Below, piece after piece: positions 15,735-24,459 of a stretch of DNA of 40,412 nt; within the stretch, counting starts at the first letter, position 1; each line of letters starts with the position of its first letter. Source of the stretch: Gemmatimonadota bacterium (GTDB taxonomy: Bacteria; Gemmatimonadota; Gemmatimonadetes; Palauibacterales; Palauibacteraceae); the NCBI GenBank assembly GCA_029262175.1, contig JAJCZV010000001.1, positions 1 through 40,412 on the forward strand, in the 5' to 3' direction. The notes under the pieces are model-generated. The model ran no database searches. It was not told the origin of the DNA and saw only the letters and a program-made list of their open reading frames with translations. Made by a program: the position numbers and the translations under genes.

Positions 15735-18248
15735 ATGAGCAAAGACCATTGGTCCCAAGTCCGAACCCTGTTTCAGCAGGCCCTCGATCAACCCGAGGAA
15801 AGGCGCGCCGAGTTTCTCGCGGAAGCGTGTGAAGGAGACACTTCCTTACTCGAGTCCGTTCAGGGTCTCCTAGACAACGACACGGAGGCGTTTCTCAGCA
15901 CGCCCGCGTATGACTTGGTGCCCCTGCCCGACGTCGAAGCGGGCGAACACCTGGGTCCCTATCGCCTGATCCGTGAGCTTGGCAGCGGTGGGATGGGAAG
16001 GGTCTTTCTGGCCGAGCGCGACGACGGCGTCTATGAGAAACAAGTCGCCCTCAAGTTTGTTCGCCACGACGTCCGATCGCAGGCGGCCATCGAACGCTTT
16101 GCTGCCGAGCGGCGGATGCTCGCCCGGCTACAGCATGCCAACATCGCGGCGCTGCTAGACGGCGGCATCTCCGAAAGCGGCATCCCGTATCTCGTGATGG
16201 AGTACGTCCAAGGGACCTCGATTCACAAGTACTGCGATGAGCAGCGGCTCACGATTCGAGAACGAATCGAACTCTTCGTCGATGTGTGCGCCGCGGTCCA
16301 GCACGCGCACCAACAACTCATCATTCACCGCGACCTCAAGCCTGGAAACATCCTCGTCACGGAAGATGGGAACGCCAAGCTCCTCGACTTCGGGATCGCA
16401 AAGCTGTTGGCAGATGAGACGGGGGCCGACACACCCCGCACCCGCACCGGCATGCGGATGATGACGCCCGAGTACGCGAGCCCTGAGCAAATCAACGGCG
16501 AGTCGATCACCACGGCGAGCGATGTCTACGCGCTGGGCATCCTCCTCTACGAGATGATCACCGGGCGACGGCCCTTCGCGTTTGGGACCCATTCGCTGGC
16601 GGAGATCGCCCGCGTCGTGATGGACGAGCACCCGCGACGTCCGAGCACACTGATCACGGAAGAGGAGGGAAAGACGCAGACCGACGACAGTGTCGGGCAT
16701 CTGCGGAGCACGGATCCGGGCAGGCTCGTGCGTCAAGTACAGGGCGATCTCGACACGGTCATCCTAAAGGCCCTCCACAGAGAGCCCGAGCGCCGCTATC
16801 CCACCGCCGCCGCCTTCGGTCAGGATCTCGAAAGATATTTGAAGGGTCTGCCGGTCGCCGCGAAGGCCGATTCTGTCGGCTATCGGACGCGAAAGTTCGT
16901 CGAACGAAACCGTGTGGGCGTGCTTGCGACCGTGACCGGCCTGCTCGTTCTCGTTTCGTCATCGATCTTCTATGGGTGGAGTATCACGAAGGAAAGCGCC
17001 CGTGCGAGAACGGAGGCGAACAAGTCGGAACAGGTCGTCTCCTTTCTGCAAAACGTGTTTGGCTCCGCGCGCCCCGAGAACGATGGACGCGCCGTCACGG
17101 TGCTAGAGGTGATCGAAGAAGCCGAGGCCACACTGGCCGAGGAGCTCGTTGGCCAGCCCGACGTGGAGGCCGCGGTTCGAGCGACCATCGGGTATACGTA
17201 TCAGGGTCTCGGGCTATTCGAACGTAGTCAAAGCCAGCTTGTCTTGGCTCGAGAAATCCTCGAGAGTCAGCCCGACACCGAGCCGAGACGACTTGCGCAG
17301 GCGGTAGCCGACATCGCGCGTCTGCAGTCCGAACGAGGCGTGTACGATTCGGCGAACGCGCACTTTACTCAGGCGCTCGCGATGTATCGCCGGGATGCTC
17401 CGGAGGACGAGGGCCTGGACGATACGCTCAACGACTTTGGAGGCATGCTCGCTGAGCAGGGTCATCTCGAGGAGGCTGTGCCGCTCTTGGAGGAAGCGCT
17501 GGAGATCCGGCGAGTGCGGCTCGGCCCCGACGCGGTTCCGGTCGCCTTGGTACTCACGAACATCGCGTATACAAACCTGGCGCTCGGTCGACCCGAGATC
17601 GCGGGGGAACAACTCGCCGAAACGATTCGGATCTACTCGGCTGGTGAGGGCCACGAGTACGAACTCGCGACCGTGCTCCAGAGTCTGGCCTACACGCGAG
17701 TGAGCGACGATTTGGACAGCGCTGACTCGCTATTCCAACGAACGCTCGAGCTCCGCCGCCAGATACACGGAGATCGTCACCCGGAAGTCGCGCTCGGTCT
17801 CCACAACTTGGCCTCCCAGATCCATTTTCGGCGGGGCGAATACGGCCGCGCGGAAGAGATGTTGTTGGAGGCGCTCGAGATTCATCGCGAGGCTTTTCCC
17901 GAAGGGCATCTGTTGCCCTCGGTGTCACACATTTCGTTGGGCAGAGTCCGTCTCGCCCAGGATCGTGTCGTCGAAGCCGAGAGTACGCTTCGAACCGGAC
18001 TCGAGATGCAGGAGCGCCTCCTTCCGGATGATCACGCGTTCTTGGCACAAACCCGAAGCCTGTTGGGCGAATCCCTCACGCGACAGGGGCGTTACAGTGA
18101 AGCTGAACCCCTCCTGTTACGAGGGCTCGCGGCGTTCGAGTCCGGTGAACGAGGAGACATGAACCACGAGCTCGAAGACACCCGCCGCCGTCTGGTTGAG
18201 CTCTACGAGGCGTGGGGTAGGCCGGCGTTGGCCGCACCGTTCCGGTAG
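15735..18248 (+). CDS. Ser/Thr protein kinase with C-terminal TPR domain
   Basis: An 837-aa membrane-anchored kinase. A short helical N-terminal segment (residues 1-70) precedes the kinase domain with GSGGMG P-loop (about 83), Lys 107 in VALKF, catalytic Asp 200 in IHRDLKPGN, Asp 218 of DFGIAK and the PEYASPEQ activation segment. One membrane helix (VLATVTGLLVLVSSSIFYGW) lies near residues 395-415. The outer part, residues about 430-837, is a run of TPRs of the TPR_12 type (ALEIRRVRLGPDAVPVALVL, LHNLASQIHFRRGEYGRAEE). This architecture, with cytoplasmic kinase and extracytoplasmic TPR sensor, is typical of Acidobacteriota and Gemmatimonadota. The ATG at 15735 is chosen because the upstream extension is low-complexity Arg/Ser and lies in the phhA leader region. 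No Shine-Dalgarno is evident. Confidence 0.92.
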   Translation: MSKDHWSQVRTLFQQALDQPEERRAEFLAEACEGDTSLLESVQGLLDNDTEAFLSTPAYDLVPLPDVEAGEHLGPYRLIRELGSGGMGRVFLAERDDGVYEKQVALKFVRHDVRSQAAIERFAAERRMLARLQHANIAALLDGGISESGIPYLVMEYVQGTSIHKYCDEQRLTIRERIELFVDVCAAVQHAHQQLIIHRDLKPGNILVTEDGNAKLLDFGIAKLLADETGADTPRTRTGMRMMTPEYASPEQINGESITTASDVYALGILLYEMITGRRPFAFGTHSLAEIARVVMDEHPRRPSTLITEEEGKTQTDDSVGHLRSTDPGRLVRQVQGDLDTVILKALHREPERRYPTAAAFGQDLERYLKGLPVAAKADSVGYRTRKFVERNRVGVLATVTGLLVLVSSSIFYGWSITKESARARTEANKSEQVVSFLQNVFGSARPENDGRAVTVLEVIEEAEATLAEELVGQPDVEAAVRATIGYTYQGLGLFERSQSQLVLAREILESQPDTEPRRLAQAVADIARLQSERGVYDSANAHFTQALAMYRRDAPEDEGLDDTLNDFGGMLAEQGHLEEAVPLLEEALEIRRVRLGPDAVPVALVLTNIAYTNLALGRPEIAGEQLAETIRIYSAGEGHEYELATVLQSLAYTRVSDDLDSADSLFQRTLELRRQIHGDRHPEVALGLHNLASQIHFRRGEYGRAEEMLLEALEIHREAFPEGHLLPSVSHISLGRVRLAQDRVVEAESTLRTGLEMQERLLPDDHAFLAQTRSLLGESLTRQGRYSEAEPLLLRGLAAFESGERGDMNHELEDTRRRLVELYEAWGRPALAAPFR

Positions 18249-18281
18249 GCCGACCGGCCTCGTGCCCAACGGCGTGTTCCG

Positions 18282-19346
18282 CTAGTTGCCCGACTCCAGG
18301 TAGTCGCGGCATTCGATCTGTTCCAGCGTGCGGGACGCATCGGTCTGGATCACGAAGTCGCCCCACTCGCCATCGGGCGCGGGCTCGAAGACGGTGACGT
18401 CCGCTACGGGTCGAAGCAGAATGATCATTTGTGAGGTGCCGGGCCGGTACGTCGCGAGATGCTCTGGCGTGCCCGTACGTCGGGCGACATGGAAGCCACC
18501 GACCATGTGTAAGACGAGGGCGTTCGGCTCCTTTGCCAGGTGTTCTGAGATCCAGTAGGCCATCGTCGCGTCCCACAGCACCTGACTGTGCAACTGGTTC
18601 CCCATGTTGTCGTGCGCGCCGGCGGGTGCCGCAGCGTGCGCGGCCGTTTCGTCGCCCTCCGGCGTCGGGATCGGAAGACCACACTTCATGCCCTCCTGCT
18701 GCATCACCTCTGAGATCGTCTGAATCCATTGGTCTCGATACGCATCGGAGGGCTGTCCATAGGGCAGGGGTGCGAGACTCGAGCGAGCGTCGGCGCTCAG
18801 GTCCAAGAGGGACTCGCGCCCACTCGCGGAGACGCGACTCGCATAGCGACGCGGAGCGTTCGCGGCGATCACCGCCAACCCGTTGTCCTTCGAGAACTCG
18901 ACCAACGGTCGGTAGTCGCTCTCGTATCGCGGCCACGGTCGACTGTCGAGTCGGAACGCTCTCTCGGAAATCAAATCCGCCAAGTATTCGTCTAGGATCG
19001 GTTGCACGTCGCGCTGAAAGAACTCCAGTGACAGCGCGACCGCGCGGGCAGTTCCAACGCTCGAGCTCGCGGCACCGTACGCCTCGTACGCCCCCCGCAG
19101 CAGCGTGGCCTCGAGCATGTGGCCGGTCGGGTCGTCGTGCGATTCCCCGATAAACACGACCTGGTGGTGTCCCATCTCCGCGATAATGGCCTGGATGGAC
19201 GCGGGTTCGCCGGCCCCGGTGAACACACGGTACTCGCCGGCCACGTAGGCGCTATCTCGCGTCTCCGGCGGAGCATCCTGAGCATGGGCAGGAGGTGCCA
19301 TCGCTGCGGCGAGCCACAATGCCGTGAGCGTTGATGCACTATTCAT
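18282..19346 (-). CDS. ChaN-family (haem-binding-like) secreted protein
   Basis: A 354-aa exported protein with a signal peptide ending APPAHAQ. The ChaN/Tiki-like core is shown by HHQVVFIGESHDDPTGHMLE (the GExxH motif), LSLEFFQRDVQPILDEYLAD, a NAPRRYASRVS block and a C-terminal HMVGGFHVARRTG. ChaN of Campylobacter binds haem and belongs to the TraB/Tiki metalloprotease-like superfamily. Residues around 240-260 form a His/Ala-rich insertion. The ATG at 19346 is preferred because it overlaps the GNAT stop by only eight bases; an alternative ATG is at 19361. It is the last gene of an amidohydrolase-GNAT-ChaN operon. Confidence 0.8.
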   Translation of the reverse strand: MNSASTLTALWLAAAMAPPAHAQDAPPETRDSAYVAGEYRVFTGAGEPASIQAIIAEMGHHQVVFIGESHDDPTGHMLEATLLRGAYEAYGAASSSVGTARAVALSLEFFQRDVQPILDEYLADLISERAFRLDSRPWPRYESDYRPLVEFSKDNGLAVIAANAPRRYASRVSASGRESLLDLSADARSSLAPLPYGQPSDAYRDQWIQTISEVMQQEGMKCGLPIPTPEGDETAAHAAAPAGAHDNMGNQLHSQVLWDATMAYWISEHLAKEPNALVLHMVGGFHVARRTGTPEHLATYRPGTSQMIILLRPVADVTVFEPAPDGEWGDFVIQTDASRTLEQIECRDYLESGN

Positions 19347-19947
19347 TAGGTTTCGTCCCATGGCGCCAGAGTCGGGTCTCTAAATGCTTGCGTACTCCCG
19401 ACCACTCGGCGCTTAAGATGGAGTACATCACGTCGTCTCTCACGCTCCCGTCAGCGCGGAGCGAATGGTTTCGTAGCACTCCATCCTTCTTGGCGCCGAT
19501 GGCCTCGATCGCCCGTTGAGATTGGAGATTGAGGACGTCTGTACGAAGGCCGACGACGCCGCAGCCGACGGTGTCGAACGCGTGCTCGAGCAGCAGGAGT
19601 TTGCAGGTCGTGTTTACGTTGCTGCGGTGATGACTCGCCCCGTACCACGTGTAGCCGATCTCGACCCGATCGACTTTCGGTAGGACATCATGGTAACGCG
19701 TGGATCCGATGATTTGGTCGGAAGACAGGTTGCGAACCGCCCACGGAAGCATGTGTCCGGCAGACTGTCCCTCGAGCGCCATCTCTATGTATTTCGCCGT
19801 TGCAGCGGGCCCGGGGACGAACGTAAAGAAGAGATTCCACAACTCACCGTCCGAAGCGGCCGCCGCGAGGTCGTCGCAATGATCCATCGTAAGAGGTTCG
19901 AGCCTGATGCCGCGGCCCTCGATCGTCGTGGGATGAAGTTCGATCAC
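19339..19947 (-). CDS. GNAT family N-acetyltransferase (RimJ/RimL type)
   Basis: A 202-aa acetyltransferase of the RimJ/RimL branch. Recognised parts are GIRLEPLTMDHCDDLAAA at the N-terminus, AVRNLSSDQIIGSTRYHDV, the VEIGYTWYGASHHRSNVNTT region where acetyl-CoA binds, and VVGLRTDVLNLQSQRAIEAI GAKKDGVLRNH at the C-terminal splayed strands. Members acetylate N-terminal or side-chain amines of proteins, amino acids or antibiotics; the substrate is unknown. The ATG overlaps the amidohydrolase stop by four bases (19944-19947) and its stop overlaps the ChaN start, so the three are translationally coupled. Confidence 0.87.
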   Translation of the reverse strand: MIELHPTTIEGRGIRLEPLTMDHCDDLAAAASDGELWNLFFTFVPGPAATAKYIEMALEGQSAGHMLPWAVRNLSSDQIIGSTRYHDVLPKVDRVEIGYTWYGASHHRSNVNTTCKLLLLEHAFDTVGCGVVGLRTDVLNLQSQRAIEAIGAKKDGVLRNHSLRADGSVRDDVMYSILSAEWSGVRKHLETRLWRHGTKPNE

Positions 19948-21224
19948 GGGGTCGTCCCCTTGAGCCGGGCGCCGATCGTTTCGCGGTCTATCGCGCGGCC
20001 GCGGAGGTAAACGGCCTGGATCCGTCTCGTGTTCGTAATGTCGTCGAGGGGGTTGGCATCGAGGACCACGAAGTCCGCGCTCTTTCCGGCCGCGATCGTT
20101 CCGATGTCGCTCATGGACATCAGCTCGGCGGAAGTGCTCGTGGCGGCGATGATGACTTCGCCCGGCGTCATCCCCGATCGCACCATGTCTTCCATCTCTT
20201 GGTGAACCGCCCAGGCCGCGCTTCCATCGGTGCCGAACGCGATGGTCACGCCGGCGTTATTGAACTTCTCGAGGTTGCGCGCCTGTATGGCGAAGGACTG
20301 TTGGGCGTCGGGCTGCGCGATTGAGGCCGCCTGCATTTCCGCGAGTCGGTCGGCAGACACGGTGCCGCTCAGCCAGCCCAGGTCAAGCGCGATGCCCGGG
20401 CCCGGCAGGTTGGGCACGAGGACCACCTCCGGGCGTGCGGCCCACAATGCCATGAGTTCTTCGTCGGCGTCGAGGTCACGAACGCCATGCGCAAACACAT
20501 CGACTCCGGCCCGAAGCAGGCCCTTGGCGTCCTCGAGCGTGAACACGTGCGCGGTCACCTCGAGACCGTGTTGGTGCGCCTCGTCGATGACCGCGCCGTA
20601 CAACTCGGGAGAGAGCCTTTCGTAGCGTCCGCCACGCGCGTCGACCCAAATCTTGACGATGTCCACCGACTGGGCCGCCAACTCCTGTACGGCGGTTCGG
20701 GCTTCCTCTTCCGTGGTAACCCAGTAGGGAACCTCGGACCGCCCGGGCTCCGGAGACGTGATCCCGCGACCGGCGCTCTGTGACCGAGCACCATCGGGGA
20801 CGGTCTCCGCTCGCATGTCCAGCCCGACCGTTCCGTCGTCCGTCCCGAGGCTGACCACAGCTCCTGCGCCGTAGTAGGCCATGTGCTGGAGCTGCTCGGT
20901 GCGTTCGGCCCGGTCAGATGACAGGTGGATGTGCGCGTTGACGATGGCCGGCATCAGCGTCTTTCCGCTGAGGTCGACCTCTGTGGCGCCGGCCGGGATT
21001 TCCACCCCCTCGCCGACTCGTGTGAAGCGGTCGTTCTCGACCAAGACCACGGCATTCTCGATCACGCCGCCGGCGCCGGTGATGACTCGCGAACCCACGA
21101 ACGCGGTGACGCCAGCCCCCGCATCGACGCCCGGCGACCTACACGCTCCGACCGACGTCGCAAGCGCTAGGGTGAGGAAACGAGCCGTCACAGTGGCGTT
21201 GGAGAATCGCTTTGCACTGGGCAT
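19944..21224 (-). CDS. Amidohydrolase-family lipoprotein (imidazolonepropionase/prolidase-like)
   Basis: A 426-aa exported metal hydrolase. The signal ends in a lipobox SVGAC (about residue 28). The catalytic barrel shows the HxH motif in MPAIVNAHIHLSSDR, a lysine candidate in VDIVKIWVDARGG, His in LEVTAHVFTLEDAK and VFAHGVRDLD, and the metal Asp in IAFGTDGSAAW; the end has the usual GTIAAGKSADFVVLDANPLD. Close relatives include exported Xaa-Pro and Xaa-Arg dipeptidases and imidazolonepropionase-like enzymes, so dipeptide hydrolysis is plausible but unproven. The ATG at 21224 has GAGG nine bases upstream and begins the signal peptide. First gene of the three-gene operon. Confidence 0.85.
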   Translation of the reverse strand: MPSAKRFSNATVTARFLTLALATSVGACRSPGVDAGAGVTAFVGSRVITGAGGVIENAVVLVENDRFTRVGEGVEIPAGATEVDLSGKTLMPAIVNAHIHLSSDRAERTEQLQHMAYYGAGAVVSLGTDDGTVGLDMRAETVPDGARSQSAGRGITSPEPGRSEVPYWVTTEEEARTAVQELAAQSVDIVKIWVDARGGRYERLSPELYGAVIDEAHQHGLEVTAHVFTLEDAKGLLRAGVDVFAHGVRDLDADEELMALWAARPEVVLVPNLPGPGIALDLGWLSGTVSADRLAEMQAASIAQPDAQQSFAIQARNLEKFNNAGVTIAFGTDGSAAWAVHQEMEDMVRSGMTPGEVIIAATSTSAELMSMSDIGTIAAGKSADFVVLDANPLDDITNTRRIQAVYLRGRAIDRETIGARLKGTTP

Positions 21225-21372
21225 GGAGACCTCAAGGGATCGAGAAACTGGCCTGGGTGACGTCGTCGACGCGCGCCGGCACTCCTGACGCATCTGAACC
21301 TCTGGCTTTGGCAACAACCTCTCAAGCCCTGCGCGGTTGCCGCTCCCTGCGCGCACTCGAACCTTACACCGC

Positions 21373-22308
21373 ATGCAGCCGATCTCATCTCATAAACTGC
21401 GGTACTATGCGCGACAACTCGTGGAATGGCCCCTGCCCGCGGGCCTCTTTCGCGCTCGTCGCGCGGCGCTCGTGCGGGCGCTCGATATCGACCCGGAGCG
21501 GGCCCTAATCCGGGAGCGTGTGGCCTACTGCAATCCGGTCGACGCGCCTTTCGAAGTCGCACCGGGTACTCGGATTGGTGGTTTTCGCGATCTCGAGCAC
21601 AGCACCTACTTCTTTGATGCTCGGCGATACTTCCGCTACTTCCCGGCCCATCTCCGGGTGGACTACCGCTTCGGGGATCACGTCGACGGGGCACCTTCTC
21701 CGGTGCTGACCAAGGCGCGTCCGATCGGGAATAGGGGGCGCAACTGCGTCCTACTCAAGCTCAATCGCGTCCGCCACTTTCGGTTCGTGAACGACCGCAT
21801 CCCCTACGGAAAGAAACGGGATGGCATCGTCTGGCGGGGCCTGGCCTATAGACCTCAGCGCCAGGCGATGGTGCGTCGCTTCTACGCTGAACCCCGTTGC
21901 AACATCGGCCAGACCAACCCAAACGAGGACGTGCCCTGGCAGAAGCCGTTTCTGAGCATCCGCGAGCAGCTCGGTTACAAGTTCATCCTTTCGGTCGAAG
22001 GCAACGACGTTGCCACCAACTTGAAATGGGCAATGGCTTCGAATTCGCTGTGTTTCATGGCTCGCCCGCGCTACGAGACCTGGTTCTTGGAAGGTCAGCT
22101 GCGGGCGGGGGAACACTACGTAGAGCTGGCGCCCGACCATTCCGACCTTCCGGACAAAATGGAGCACTATCTCTCGCGTCCCGACGAGGCGCGGCAAATC
22201 GTTCGAAGGGCCAATCGGCATGTGGTCCCGTTTCGAGACGAGCGACGCGAGACCCTCGTATCGCTGCTCGTCCTCGAGAAGTATTTTGAGCGCTCAGGAC
22301 AGCTGTAG
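21373..22308 (+). CDS. Glycosyltransferase family 90 (CAP10-like)
   Basis: A 311-aa protein with the GT90/CAP10 signature: the C-terminal KFILSVEGNDVATNLKWAMA block binds the nucleotide sugar, preceded by KPFLSIREQLGYK and followed by HYVELAPDHSDLPDKMEHYL and a terminal helix. Bacterial members modify lipopolysaccharide; eukaryotic members are O-xylosyl or O-glucosyl transferases. It has no signal peptide, so it acts in the cytoplasm or at the inner membrane. The ATG at 21373 follows a weak ribosome site; another ATG lies 36 bases upstream. No other LPS gene is nearby. Confidence 0.83.
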   Translation: MQPISSHKLRYYARQLVEWPLPAGLFRARRAALVRALDIDPERALIRERVAYCNPVDAPFEVAPGTRIGGFRDLEHSTYFFDARRYFRYFPAHLRVDYRFGDHVDGAPSPVLTKARPIGNRGRNCVLLKLNRVRHFRFVNDRIPYGKKRDGIVWRGLAYRPQRQAMVRRFYAEPRCNIGQTNPNEDVPWQKPFLSIREQLGYKFILSVEGNDVATNLKWAMASNSLCFMARPRYETWFLEGQLRAGEHYVELAPDHSDLPDKMEHYLSRPDEARQIVRRANRHVVPFRDERRETLVSLLVLEKYFERSGQL

Positions 22309-22378
22309 GCTCGCAACGCGCGGGGACCGTATCGAAAGCGGTCAAGACCGATCCCCGAAGACTGGAGCCACTCGCCCG

Positions 22379-23614
22379 ATGCTGAACTTGCAAAAGACGC
22401 GCGCGCTCGGTGGAGTCCTCATGCTGACCGCCTGCACGCCTGCCACGCCTTCCTCCCGAGTCGACCAGAAGCCGGCGATCCAGACCGCCGAGCACGACTT
22501 TCAGGTCGTTCAGGTCGCCGACGGCCTGGTTCGCCCGTTCGCGATGGCGTTCACGCCGGAAGGCGACCTGCTCGTCACGGAGCGCCCGGGCCGACTGCGG
22601 ATTGTCCGTGATGGGGCGCTGCTCCCGGAACCGGTGGAGGGTCTTCCGGAGATCCGCGCCTTGGGCCGTGGCGCGAAGTCCATGGCTGGGTACGAACAGG
22701 CCGGACTTCGGGATGTGATGCTGCACCCGGACTTCGCCTCGAATCGGCTGCTCTACCTCAGCTATACCAAGCCTGGGCCCGATTCGCTCGGGAATATCGC
22801 GATCGCGCGCGGACGGTTCGAAAACGATCGACTCTCTGAAGTCGAAGAGCTCTTTCACGCCGATGCGCCGGGGAACGGCACAAACCGAAGCTCGATGTGG
22901 GGCGGTCGCCTCGCGTTCGATGGACAGGGCTATCTGTTCATGACGATCGGCGACCGGCAGTGGCCCTCCGCGGGAGATCTCGCCGCGCACCCCGCGCAGA
23001 ATCTCTCGAACCACAACGGGACCACGATCCGCATCCACGACGATGGACGAGTTCCCTCGGACAACCCGTTCGTGGGTCGCGACGACGCGCTCCCGGAGAT
23101 TTGGACCTGGGGGCATCGCAACGCGCAGGGCATGGCGTTCCACCCCGAGACGGGAGACCTCTGGCAGAACGAACACGGTCCGGAGGGCGGCGACGAACTC
23201 AACTTGATTCGCCCGGGCCTCAACTACGGTTGGCCCGCAATCGGATTCGGTGTGAACTATCGGACGGGAACCGCGATCCACCCCGGCACGCATCGCGACG
23301 ACATCGAGCCGCCCACGCACGTATGGGTGCCATCGATCGGCGTGTCCGGAATGCTCTTCTACACGGGCGATGCGTTCCCCGAGTGGCGGGGCGACATGTT
23401 GGTTGGCGGGCTGAGCGGGGATCGACTCGTGCGATTACGCCTGGACGGCTACCAAGTCATTGAGGAGGAGACGTTGATCCAGGGGATCGGGCGCATCCGC
23501 GACATCCGCCAAGGTCCGGAGGGCTTCATTTACTTGGCGCTGGACGGCGACACCCGCGATGTCGATGGTCCGCCGACACCGATCGTCCGTTTAGAACCGG
23601 CGGGGCGGCGCTAG
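22379..23614 (+). CDS. PQQ-dependent sugar (aldose) dehydrogenase-like lipoprotein
   Basis: A 411-aa exported six-bladed propeller of the glucose/sorbosone dehydrogenase family (YliI/Asd-like). A lipobox-like LMLTAC follows a short hydrophobic start. Family blocks: VADGLVRPFAMAFTPEGDLL, LRDVMLHPDFASNRLLYLSY, GGRLAFDGQGYLFMTIGD and the highly conserved WGHRNAQGMAFHPETGDLW with NEHGPEGGDELN. The canonical catalytic histidine just before GGRL appears replaced: the text reads SSMWGGRL where relatives have HFGGRL. It may use a different residue, or be a non-catalytic propeller. The frame is open upstream to 22220 but that part overlaps the GT90 gene; 22379 begins the signal. Confidence 0.85.
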   Translation: MLNLQKTRALGGVLMLTACTPATPSSRVDQKPAIQTAEHDFQVVQVADGLVRPFAMAFTPEGDLLVTERPGRLRIVRDGALLPEPVEGLPEIRALGRGAKSMAGYEQAGLRDVMLHPDFASNRLLYLSYTKPGPDSLGNIAIARGRFENDRLSEVEELFHADAPGNGTNRSSMWGGRLAFDGQGYLFMTIGDRQWPSAGDLAAHPAQNLSNHNGTTIRIHDDGRVPSDNPFVGRDDALPEIWTWGHRNAQGMAFHPETGDLWQNEHGPEGGDELNLIRPGLNYGWPAIGFGVNYRTGTAIHPGTHRDDIEPPTHVWVPSIGVSGMLFYTGDAFPEWRGDMLVGGLSGDRLVRLRLDGYQVIEEETLIQGIGRIRDIRQGPEGFIYLALDGDTRDVDGPPTPIVRLEPAGRR

Positions 23615-23625
23615 CACGTTCGGCG

Positions 23626-24273
23626 TCAATCGCTCGGGCAGGGGCTCGCGACGTAGACGCTGTCCTTGACCACGACCTGGCCGGGCACTCCGCAGAACCG
23701 CGGGACCTTGAGTTCGTAGGGGAAGTCTCCGGCAAAGTCCATCGGAGTCGCGGTCGCCGGATCATCCGGGACCGCAACCTCGAAGTGCAGGTGGCGGCCC
23801 ATGTCTGTTCCGACGGCCATGCCGATGTTCGACTCCTGCCCCAAGTACTGTCCCGCAACTACTTGGTCACCTACGCTGAGACTCGCCCCATCCGGAGGTG
23901 GGCCGGTGATGGTGCCCGTAGCCAAGTGAACGTACTTCGCCCATTCGTCGCCGGGCGTGTGTTCGATCCATACGTAGTTGTTGAAGCAGCCTTCCGCCGA
24001 CGAACAGTTGACGGTGAACGTGTCGGCTATGAAGCGAACCGTTCCGGGACGGGCCGCGACCACGCTGTATGGCGGATCCGCGAAGGCGCCCCTCAGGTCG
24101 AGTTGATTGCCGCCGGGGTGCGTCAGGTGATCCTGCCAGACGAGGATTTCCGTCTCGTCCTGGAAGGGCAGCCGGTAGATGAAGAACGTCTGGTCGGGCG
24201 ACGAACACCCGCTCGCTATCACGGCCACGAGCAGCGTGAGACCGCCAACAAGGCTTGGTTTCAATATGCACAT
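23626..24273 (-). CDS. M23 family peptidase-like lipoprotein
   Basis: A 215-aa lipoprotein (lipobox IASGC, Cys about 23) that is almost entirely one LytM/M23 domain. Zinc-site elements are HPGGNQLDLRG, YVHLATGTI and GRHLHFEV. Cysteines at NCSSAEGCFNN and in the tail (RFCGVPG, ASPCPSD) suggest disulfides. It probably hydrolyses or binds peptidoglycan. The ATG at 24273 is preceded by AAGGG and an AGGAGG-rich stretch. It is convergent with the sugar dehydrogenase (11 bp gap) and differs clearly from the M23 lipoprotein at 13352-14731. Confidence 0.83.
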   Translation of the reverse strand: MCILKPSLVGGLTLLVAVIASGCSSPDQTFFIYRLPFQDETEILVWQDHLTHPGGNQLDLRGAFADPPYSVVAARPGTVRFIADTFTVNCSSAEGCFNNYVWIEHTPGDEWAKYVHLATGTITGPPPDGASLSVGDQVVAGQYLGQESNIGMAVGTDMGRHLHFEVAVPDDPATATPMDFAGDFPYELKVPRFCGVPGQVVVKDSVYVASPCPSD

Positions 24274-24459
24274 CGTACCCTTAACCCCTCCTCCTAATGA
24301 GCACCTCTCAATCCGTGTCTGGCTGTCCGCCTCGAGCGGACCACGGGCCAATCCATCCCTACACCCTCTCCACGGGTTTCTGGACGGCGTCGGATCAAGG
24401 GAGCAGGCGCTAGAACCGGGATGGACCCGTCACGCGCGAGATCTCGCGGAGCCTGCCGC

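Noticed and set aside
18246..18262. AGGCCG-AC-CGGCCT palindrome between the kinase and ChaN genes
   Set aside because: It is short, has a two-base loop and no T run; too weak to call a terminator.
22055..23320. Antisense open frame over the GT90 and sugar dehydrogenase genes
   Set aside because: It crosses two recognised genes on the other strand and shows no family signature.
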